Below are positions 58,276-64,000 of a stretch of 64,000 nt of DNA, piece by piece (positions within the stretch are counted from its first letter, which is position 1; every line of letters begins with the position of its first letter). The stretch is from positions 275,158-339,157 of the forward strand of contig NZ_JADPJG010000015.1 of assembly GCF_023073335.1 (NCBI RefSeq), in the 5' to 3' direction. The notes beneath the pieces were generated by a model, which had not been told where the DNA came from, searched no databases, and saw only the letters and a program-made list of their open reading frames with translations. Source of the DNA: Bradyrhizobium sp. 21. Lineage in GTDB: Bacteria; Pseudomonadota; Alphaproteobacteria; Rhizobiales; Xanthobacteraceae. Made by a program: the position numbers and the translations under genes.

Positions 58276-59382
58276 TTGACGTTCACGGTCGCCGCCGACG
58301 CCAATGGTATCCTGCCCGACCGCATGATCGCGGCGATGGCGGAGGGCGGTCTCATCCTGCCCGCTTACGATTTCGTCGAAAGCCAGATCCAGCCGGCGAG
58401 CCTAGATCTGCGCCTCGGCGACATCGCCTATCGCGTCCGCGCCAGCTTCCTGCCCGGCCCCGGCGCCACCGTCGCCGAGCGCATCGACGAGTTGAAGCTG
58501 CACGAGTTCAGCCTCGCCGACGGCGCGGTGCTGGAGACCAACTGCGTCTACATCGTGCCGCTGCTCGAAAGCCTCGCACTGCCGCCGGAGATCGTCGCGG
58601 CCGCCAACCCGAAAAGCTCGACCGGCCGGCTCGACGTCTTTACCCGCGTGATCGCCGACGGCACCCGCCGCTTCGACATGATCGGTGCCGGCTATCACGG
58701 TCCGCTCTATGCCGAGATCAGCCCGAAGACGTTTCCTGTGTTGGTCAGCGAGGGCTCGCGCTTGTCGCAAGTGCGCTTCCGCACCGGTGACGCCATCCTG
58801 AACATCGACGAGCTCGAGGCGCTGCACGCGACCGAGCGTCTCGTCGACCTCGACGATGCCGATCTCACCGGCGGTGTCGCCGTCTCCGTCGATCTCTCCG
58901 GCGAAAAGAGCGGCGGCTTCGTCGGCTACCGCGCCAAGCGCCACACCGGCGTCATCGACGTCGATCGCCGCGCCGGCTACGCGGTGGACGATTTCTGGGA
59001 GCCGATCCCCGCGCGTCCCGACGGCAATCTGATCCTCGATCCCGGCGAGTTCTATATCCTGGCGTCGAAAGAGGCGGTGCAGGTGCCCCCCGATTACGCC
59101 GCGGAGATGGTGCCGTTCGATCCGCTGGTCGGCGAATTCCGCGTGCATTATGCCGGATTCTTCGATCCCGGCTTCGGCTATGCCGGTGCGGGCGGGCTGG
59201 GATCGCGCGCCGTCCTCGAAGTGCGTTCGCGCGAAGTGCCCTTCATCCTCGAGCATGGCCAGATCGTCGGCCGCCTCGTCTACGAGAAGATGCTGGCCCG
59301 CCCCGACGCGATGTACGGCCAGCGCATCGGCTCCAACTACCAGGCGCAGGGGCTGAAGCTGAGCAAGCATTTCCGGGTGTAG
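58276..59382 (+). CDS. dcd: 2'-Deoxycytidine 5'-triphosphate deaminase, long (two-domain) form
   Basis: 368 residues, about twice the length of classical Dcd. The first half carries the trimeric dUTPase/dCTP-deaminase motif NPKSSTGRLDVFTRV and the DMIGAGYHGPLYAEIS turn; the second half repeats the fold (ILDPGEFYILASKEAVQVPP, GFFDPGFGYAG, ILEHGQIVGRLVYEKM) but without the SSTGR motif. The product is thus a tandem domain with probably one active site. The only plausible start is TTG at 58276 after GAGG. It diverges from metZ and its riboswitch (260-bp gap). Confidence 0.85.
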   Translation: MTFTVAADANGILPDRMIAAMAEGGLILPAYDFVESQIQPASLDLRLGDIAYRVRASFLPGPGATVAERIDELKLHEFSLADGAVLETNCVYIVPLLESLALPPEIVAAANPKSSTGRLDVFTRVIADGTRRFDMIGAGYHGPLYAEISPKTFPVLVSEGSRLSQVRFRTGDAILNIDELEALHATERLVDLDDADLTGGVAVSVDLSGEKSGGFVGYRAKRHTGVIDVDRRAGYAVDDFWEPIPARPDGNLILDPGEFYILASKEAVQVPPDYAAEMVPFDPLVGEFRVHYAGFFDPGFGYAGAGGLGSRAVLEVRSREVPFILEHGQIVGRLVYEKMLARPDAMYGQRIGSNYQAQGLKLSKHFRV

Positions 59383-59401
59383 GGATAGCCTCACCCTCCG
59401 C

Positions 59402-59506
59402 TGTCATGCCCCGGCTTGACCGGGGCATCCAGTACGCCGCAGCCTATCGGCTCGAAAACATCCGCCTCTGGAATACTGGATCGCCCGATCAAGTCGGGCG
59501 ATGACA
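59402..59506. repeat. Interspersed repeat, family E, copy 2
   Basis: TGTCATGCCCCGGCTTGACC and GCATCCAGTACGCCGCAGCC, then GGAATACTGGATCGCCCGAT and GTCGGGCGATGACA; the ends are inverted with CCCGATCAAGTCGGGC hairpin. Shares elements with 26291-26390 and 63919-64000. Confidence 0.78.
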
Positions 59507-59560
59507 CCGAATCTGTGTCAGGATGAGAAGTGAAATTCGGGCTATGTCCGAGGTGGCGAG

Positions 59561-59971
59561 ATGATTGCTCAATCCCAACTCGACGCAAAAATCCTCGACG
59601 ACGTCGCGGACGCGCTGATCTATTCGGATCGCTCCGGCACGATCATGCGCTGGAATCGCGCATCGTCCGCACTGTTCGGCTTCTCCGCGGACGAAGCGCT
59701 GGGCCAGAATCTCGACCTGATCATTCCCGAACATCTGCGCGCCGCGCACTGGAAGGGTTTTGAGGCCGCGCTTGCCAGCGGCGCGATGAAGCTTGCGGGC
59801 AAGCCGACATTGACCCGCGCGCTGCACAGGGATGGACGCAAGCTCTACATCGAGATGACCTTTGCGTTGGTGCGGGATGCCGCTGAAGTGGTGCAGGGAT
59901 CGGTGGCGATGGCCCGCGACGTCACCGAGCGCGTCGAACGCGAGCGCGCCGCCAAAGCTGCGCAAAATTAA
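59561..59971 (+). CDS. PAS-domain protein
   Basis: 136 residues that consist almost wholly of one PAS domain (ILDDVADALIYSDRSGTIMR, NRASSALFGFSADEALGQNL, IPEHLRAAHWKGFEAALASG) with a PAC-like end (VQGSVAMARDVTERVERER). No output domain follows. Such free-standing PAS proteins may bind a ligand or heme and interact with a kinase or regulator. It is isolated and its partner is unknown. Confidence 0.82.
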   Translation: MIAQSQLDAKILDDVADALIYSDRSGTIMRWNRASSALFGFSADEALGQNLDLIIPEHLRAAHWKGFEAALASGAMKLAGKPTLTRALHRDGRKLYIEMTFALVRDAAEVVQGSVAMARDVTERVERERAAKAAQN

Positions 59972-60094
59972 GCCCGCGCAAGATTCGTGATGCGGAATTG
60001 GCGAGCCGGCGTGCAGGGCGCCCTGCGTGCGGCTCAGCTTGTCCGTCGCCGGCTGCGGTGACACACTCGATCAAAACAACGATTGGGAGCGAAC

Positions 60095-61150
60095 ATGACC
60101 GCCGTACCAGACACAGCGCTGCAGGAAGCCCAATGGCAACGCTGGCGCGCGGTCGCCGATCTCTATCACGCCTACTTCACCGGCCTGATCCTCACCGTGG
60201 TCACGCGTCGCGGCACGGCGGATGCTGCGGAGTTCGTCTATCGCGTGTTCCGCCGCCAGCAGCAGGAGCGCTTCCTGCCGGGGCTGCAAAAGCTCGGGCT
60301 GAGCCATCTGCCGCCGGCCGTCGCCGCCGCGCAATATCACTACCTGTCCAACTGGATCGGCGGCGTGCATGTCGAATACATGTACGAGAGCGACACCAAA
60401 GCCTGGATCCGCTATCCGCCGCCGCGCTGGATCTGGAAGGGCACCGCGATCTGCGGGGTGCCGGGCGAGGTCTCGCGCGCGATGCTGCGCGGCTGGCACG
60501 CCAACAACGGCGTCGCGCTCGGCGATCTCAGGTTGGGCTTCGTCTGCACCAAGCAGAGCGTCGACGGTCAGGACGGGCTCGAAGGTTATTACCATCAATA
60601 CGACCATCCGCTCGAGCTCGACCAGCGGCTGGTGTTTGCACGCCATCTCGAAGCGCCGCTGTTCGATGCAAAGACAGCACCAGCGCTTCCCGTCGCGAGC
60701 TGGCCAAAACCGCGGCTCGAAAAGGCCTATCGCAACTATGCGATGGAGTATGTCCGCACTGCCGCGCCCGTGATGGTGCAGCTGTTCGGCCCGGAGGATG
60801 CCGGCTATCTCCTGCACCTCACCGGCAAGCTAATCGGCATGCAATATTTCGATGAGGTCGCTGCCGCGCTGTCGGTAGGCCGCGGCGGTGCGAGCGAATT
60901 CGCGACGTTCCTCAATGCGCTGTTCGCTGCGCAGGACGATGCGGCCGAGATCACGCAATCCGAAGGCGGCTTCGAAATCCGCCAGCAAAGCTGGAAGCTG
61001 ATGGACGACGTTGCCGATTATCACCGCGCCTGCACCAAGGTGCTGGAGGGACTGTTGGAAGGGCTCGCTGCCGGATGCGGGCGACACATCGGCGTGCATC
61101 TGGGCTCGACAGTGGGCGGCCATCGCCCGTTGGTCTGGACGGTCGGGTAA
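60095..61150 (+). CDS. Uncharacterised protein (possible ATC-hydrolase-like fold)
   Basis: 351 residues from the ATG at 60095 (GGGAGCGAAC before it). No signal peptide or membrane segment. The middle has distinctive segments HVEYMYESDTKAWIRYPPPR, KGTAICGVPGEVSRAMLRGWH and FVCTKQSVDGQDGLEGYYHQ, then a helical region with GYLLHLTGKLIGMQYFDE. The end HIGVHLGSTVGGHRPLVWTV reminds me of L-2-amino-thiazoline-4-carboxylate hydrolase family ends, but I cannot confirm it. The codon use is native. Catalytic residues cannot be named. Confidence 0.65.
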   Translation: MTAVPDTALQEAQWQRWRAVADLYHAYFTGLILTVVTRRGTADAAEFVYRVFRRQQQERFLPGLQKLGLSHLPPAVAAAQYHYLSNWIGGVHVEYMYESDTKAWIRYPPPRWIWKGTAICGVPGEVSRAMLRGWHANNGVALGDLRLGFVCTKQSVDGQDGLEGYYHQYDHPLELDQRLVFARHLEAPLFDAKTAPALPVASWPKPRLEKAYRNYAMEYVRTAAPVMVQLFGPEDAGYLLHLTGKLIGMQYFDEVAAALSVGRGGASEFATFLNALFAAQDDAAEITQSEGGFEIRQQSWKLMDDVADYHRACTKVLEGLLEGLAAGCGRHIGVHLGSTVGGHRPLVWTVG

Positions 61151-61317
61151 TTCCACCCATTGAAATGCGCCGCCGCAGGGCACGCCTGCATCCGGCGCAG
61201 GAGGAATCGCAGCGTCTCGTGCTAACAAGTCTCTCGTTGCGCCCTGCGCGCGAACAAATTATTGGCACACCTACTCATTGCTGCGCCGCAAACGGCGCCT
61301 TGCATCCCGGAGAGGAC

Positions 61318-62763
61318 ATGTCCGACATCGCCGAAATCCCGGTCGATGAACAAGAGCGTCCGCTGCCGCCGCCCCCACGAAGCGTAAAGAGCGCGCTGCT
61401 GGACGGGCCGATCCTGCGTACGCTGCTCGGCCTTGCCTGGCCCAACGTCATGGCGCTGTCGGCCGGCACCTGCGTGGTGATCGCGGAGACCTCCTATATC
61501 GGCCGGCTGGGCGTCGAGGCGCTGGCCGCGATGGCGCTGGTGTTTCCGACAGTGATCCTGACCATGACGATGTCGGGCGGCGCGATGGGCGGCGCGGTGG
61601 CCTCCGCCATCGCGCGCGCGCTCGGCGCCGGCGATCGCGAGCGCGCCGGCACGCTCGCCGTGCATGCGATGCTGATCGGCATCAGCTTCGGCGTCGTCTT
61701 CATGCTGGGCATGCTGATCTTCGGGCCGCGCGTTCTGGAAATGCTCGGCGGCCGCGGTGATGTGCTGACGCATGCGGTCGCCTACACCCAAGTGTTTTTC
61801 GGCGGCGCCGTGCTGCCCTGGCTGCTCAACACCATGGCGGGCGTGCTGCGCGGCACCGGCAACATGAAGCTGCCATCGTTCCTGATCCTCAACTCCGCGG
61901 CCTGGCAGGTCGTGCTCGGCGGCACCCTGGGCCTCGGACTCGGACCGGTGCCGCAGCTCGGCATGCGCGGCGTCGCGGCCGGCGCGTTGATCGCTTATTC
62001 CATGAACATCTGCATCATGGGCTGGTACCTGTTCTCGGGCCGCGCCCGCGTCGTGCCGAAACTGCGTGGCCTGCGCATTCAATGGGCGATGTTTTTCGAC
62101 ATCCTGAAAGTGGGCGCCATCGCCTGCTTCTCGCCGCTGCAATCGGTGCTGACGATCTCGATCTTCACCCACATGCTGGCGAAGTTCGGCACTGCGATCC
62201 TCGCCGGCTACGGCATCGGCGCCCGGCTGGAGTTCCTGCTGACCTCGATCGCGTTCTCGTTCGGCATCGCCTGTGTGCCGATGGTCGGGATGGCGATCGG
62301 CGCGGGCCGCATTGCGCGCGCCCGGCGCATCGCCTGGATTGCCAGTGCTGCCGCTTTCGTGGCGGTCGGCGCGCCGGCGTGCCTCGTTGCGACCTTCCCG
62401 GATCTCTGGGTCAATATTTTCACCGACAGCGTGGCCGTGCGTGCGGCGAGCCATCAATATCTCTCGACGGTGGCGCCGTTCTACGCCTTCATCGGCCTTG
62501 CGACGACGATGTATTTCTCATCGCAAGGGGCGGCAAAGGTCATCGGCCCGGTGCTGGCGCAGACCGTGCGGCTGATCTACATCGCGGCGGTCGGCTGGTG
62601 GCTGTCGACGCATGAGGCCACCGCGCAAAACTTCTTCTGGCTGGCCGCCAGCTCGATGGTCGTGCTCGGCCTGCTCTCGTGCTCCAGCGTGCTGTTGACA
62701 CGCTGGGCACCGCGTGAGGCGAAAGCGGCGATCAGGCCTGCTCTGTCGGCCGCGGCCGACTAG
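61318..62763 (+). CDS. MATE-family multidrug/metabolite exporter
   Basis: 481 residues with twelve predicted membrane segments. The MatE domain repeats start GPILRTLLGLAWPNVMALSA and include the LRGTGNMKLPSFLILN and FFDILKVGAIACFSPLQSVL segments. It uses a cation gradient to export small organic molecules. ATG 61318 follows GAGAGGAC. It ends convergently with the next gene, four bases of overlap. Substrate unknown. Confidence 0.85.
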   Translation: MSDIAEIPVDEQERPLPPPPRSVKSALLDGPILRTLLGLAWPNVMALSAGTCVVIAETSYIGRLGVEALAAMALVFPTVILTMTMSGGAMGGAVASAIARALGAGDRERAGTLAVHAMLIGISFGVVFMLGMLIFGPRVLEMLGGRGDVLTHAVAYTQVFFGGAVLPWLLNTMAGVLRGTGNMKLPSFLILNSAAWQVVLGGTLGLGLGPVPQLGMRGVAAGALIAYSMNICIMGWYLFSGRARVVPKLRGLRIQWAMFFDILKVGAIACFSPLQSVLTISIFTHMLAKFGTAILAGYGIGARLEFLLTSIAFSFGIACVPMVGMAIGAGRIARARRIAWIASAAAFVAVGAPACLVATFPDLWVNIFTDSVAVRAASHQYLSTVAPFYAFIGLATTMYFSSQGAAKVIGPVLAQTVRLIYIAAVGWWLSTHEATAQNFFWLAASSMVVLGLLSCSSVLLTRWAPREAKAAIRPALSAAAD

Positions 62764-63266
62764 CGGTGCCTGTGGCGGCGATGGCCGCCAGCACCGACAT
62801 TGGCAAGCCGCATCAGTTGCGGAATCATCGCCATCATGTCGCCGCCGCCGGCGCCGCCGAGCATGCCCATGATATCGCCGCCGCCCATGCCGCCCATGCC
62901 CGTCGGCATGGTGCCGCCTCCAGCCATCGGCGCGTAGCCGCCGTAATTGGGCGCACCGAAACCGCCGCCGAGATTGCCGCCGCCGAGGCCGCCAATTCCG
63001 CCGCCGCCCATCATGCCACCAAGACCACCACCGCCATTCTCCATCATGCGGCTCATCATCGGGCCCATGGTCTGCATCATCATGCCGAAGCGGCGCTTGC
63101 CCATCTTGGCCTTCATCATCTCCAGCATCGGCGCCATCTGGGTCATCATGTCCTCGCCGCCGGCACCTCCGCCGCCGAGGAACTGCGCCTTTGCCGGCGT
63201 GCTCGAAATCGAAAACATCAGCAGCACGACGGCCGCCTGGCAGATCACCTTGTCCGCACCTCTCAT
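62760..63266 (-). CDS. Secreted Met/Gly-rich low-complexity protein with His/Arg tail
   Basis: 168 residues. A signal peptide (MRGADKVICQAAVVLLMFSI then SSTPAKA) is followed by alternating Met-rich (MMTQMAPMLEMMKAKMGKRR, MMQTMGPMMSRMMEN) and Gly-rich (GGGGLGGMMGGGG) stretches and a basic end HRRHRHR. The Met clusters and His tail could bind copper or other soft metals in the periplasm, but no fold is evident. ATG 63266 follows GAGGAGCAGG. Its composition also resembles fibre-forming or scaffold proteins. Confidence 0.65.
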   Translation of the reverse strand: MRGADKVICQAAVVLLMFSISSTPAKAQFLGGGGAGGEDMMTQMAPMLEMMKAKMGKRRFGMMMQTMGPMMSRMMENGGGGLGGMMGGGGIGGLGGGNLGGGFGAPNYGGYAPMAGGGTMPTGMGGMGGGDIMGMLGGAGGGDMMAMIPQLMRLANVGAGGHRRHRHR

Positions 63267-63458
63267 GGCCTGCTCCTCGCGTGCGTGGCGCCGCCGGGAG
63301 AGCGGAGCCAACCGGGCGCACGCCGCCATGGTTACGGCTGGTGAGGGCAGGGCTCTGTGAGAAAGATCACGCAGCCACGAGCATGATCCGGACCCGAAGG
63401 ACCGCGTCAGCGCAAACTGTGCAGCGGTTATCCGGAAAGATCATGTCCAAATAAAAAG

Positions 63459-63857
63459 TTACGTTCGCGCCGGAAACGCCTTGTGCATGGCGATCACGGC
63501 GTCCTTGGTCTGTCCTTGCACGTAAGCCGCAAGCTCATTCGGCAGCATGTCGATGATCCAGACCAGGCGGCATCGCGTCTCGCTCTCGGCGATCACCTGC
63601 ACGGAGGCGCTGTAATGTTTCAGCCGCTCGTTGTCGATGGCATAGACCAGCCGTCGCCGCGCATCGTCGCAATCGACCAGCACCTCGCGCGCCACCGAAC
63701 CGTTGGCGAAGTTGACGATGCGCGCATCGCCGTCGAGCTGACATGCGGTGACGAAGCCCGGCGCCAGCCGCTGATGCAGCGCGCCGAAATCACGCACCGC
63801 GTCCCAGACGTCCTGCGCTGAGGCGGCGAGGGGAATGTCATTGTGGATGGAGGCCAT
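63459..63857 (-). CDS. SRPBCC (START-like) domain protein
   Basis: 132 residues forming one START/polyketide-cyclase-like beta-grip: IPLAASAQDVWDAVRDFGAL at the start, the strand RLVYAIDNERLKHYSASVQV, and a C-terminal helix (AAYVQGQTKDAVIAMHKAF). The domain binds hydrophobic ligands; no catalytic residues are evident. ATG 63857 follows GGAGGCC within six bases and the next gene is a repeat. Role unknown. Confidence 0.8.
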   Translation of the reverse strand: MASIHNDIPLAASAQDVWDAVRDFGALHQRLAPGFVTACQLDGDARIVNFANGSVAREVLVDCDDARRRLVYAIDNERLKHYSASVQVIAESETRCRLVWIIDMLPNELAAYVQGQTKDAVIAMHKAFPART

Positions 63858-63918
63858 GGTTGAATCCTGGTTGAGTCCATTGATGGAGAGAAGCGAGCGA
63901 TAGCACCGCCATCTCAGT

Positions 63919-64000
63919 TGTCATCGCCCGACTTGATCGGGCGATCCAGTATTCCAGTGGCCGCTGTGATTGAAGCGAGAAGCTGCGGCGTACTGGATGG
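63919..64000. repeat. Interspersed repeat, family E, copy 3 (cut by window end)
   Basis: TGTCATCGCCCGACTTGATC, the GGGCGATCCAGTATTCCAG arm and GCGGCGTACTGGATGG at the end. It continues past base 64000. Confidence 0.75.

Noticed and set aside
1..64000. tRNA, rRNA, CRISPR arrays, IS elements, prophage
   Set aside because: No cloverleaf, rRNA-like block, regularly spaced direct repeats, transposase or integrase sequence was seen; palindromic repeats are interspersed and irregularly spaced.

Overview
The window looks like a chromosomal segment of a Bradyrhizobium-type alphaproteobacterium (Nitrobacteraceae, close to Bradyrhizobium/Rhodopseudomonas). The evidence is gene content and style only, because no database search was possible: high GC with strong third-position bias, a CYP199A-like P450, a bjaR/bjaI-like quorum-sensing pair, a benzoyl-CoA box cluster, the order phoR-pstSCAB-phoU-phoB, gcrA, a SAM-II riboswitch before metZ, and many intergenic palindromic repeats. 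There are no rRNA, tRNA, insertion-sequence, phage or CRISPR signatures.

Layout. 1-9.4 kb: end of an allophanate hydrolase gene, a MarR/feruloyl-CoA synthase divergent pair, a MarR/CYP199A divergent pair, two branched-chain-type ABC solute-binding proteins and a type II NADH dehydrogenase. 9.5-18.0 kb (minus strand): an apparent quinate/shikimate operon (LysR regulator, shikimate/quinate dehydrogenase, solute-binding protein, LivHMGF-type transporter, 3-dehydroshikimate dehydratase). 18.2-20.3 kb: LuxR/LuxI pair with a lux box and a small co-transcribed gene. 20.4-23.9 kb: a second LivHMGF-type transporter with no binding-protein gene. 24.1-28.7 kb: a glutamine-synthetase-like enzyme, a Rieske oxygenase and an IclR regulator. 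28.7-36.1 kb: the aerobic benzoyl-CoA (box) cluster with BoxR-like regulator, benzoate-CoA ligase, alpha/beta hydrolase, boxC and boxB; boxA is absent. 36.2-40.1 kb: SDR, polysaccharide deacetylase, OmpA-family protein. 40.5-48.4 kb: UPF0104 membrane protein and the phosphate regulon with a clear Pho box. 48.5-52.8 kb: gcrA, argD-argF, hslO. 53.1-58.2 kb: apaG, opgC with two SGNH-fold proteins (the first appears catalytically dead), metZ with SAM-II riboswitch. 58.3-64 kb: dCTP deaminase, PAS protein, an unrecognised protein, a MATE exporter, a Met/Gly-rich secreted protein and an SRPBCC protein.

How it fits together. The first 36 kb reads as an aromatic-acid island: phenylpropanoid, methoxybenzoate, quinate/shikimate and benzoate are taken up by ABC transporters and converted to CoA thioesters or protocatechuate. 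A new inference from the sequence is that TGCA-N6-TGCA motifs, the type reported for BoxR/BzdR operators, lie both before boxC and, as a triple array, before the transporter at 20.6 kb. This suggests that the transporter belongs to the benzoate regulon. Other items worth attention are the MarR, LysR and IclR operator-like repeats, the argD leader hairpin placed at the predicted transcription start, the competing hairpins after the SAM-II aptamer, and a dense GANTC cluster beside gcrA.
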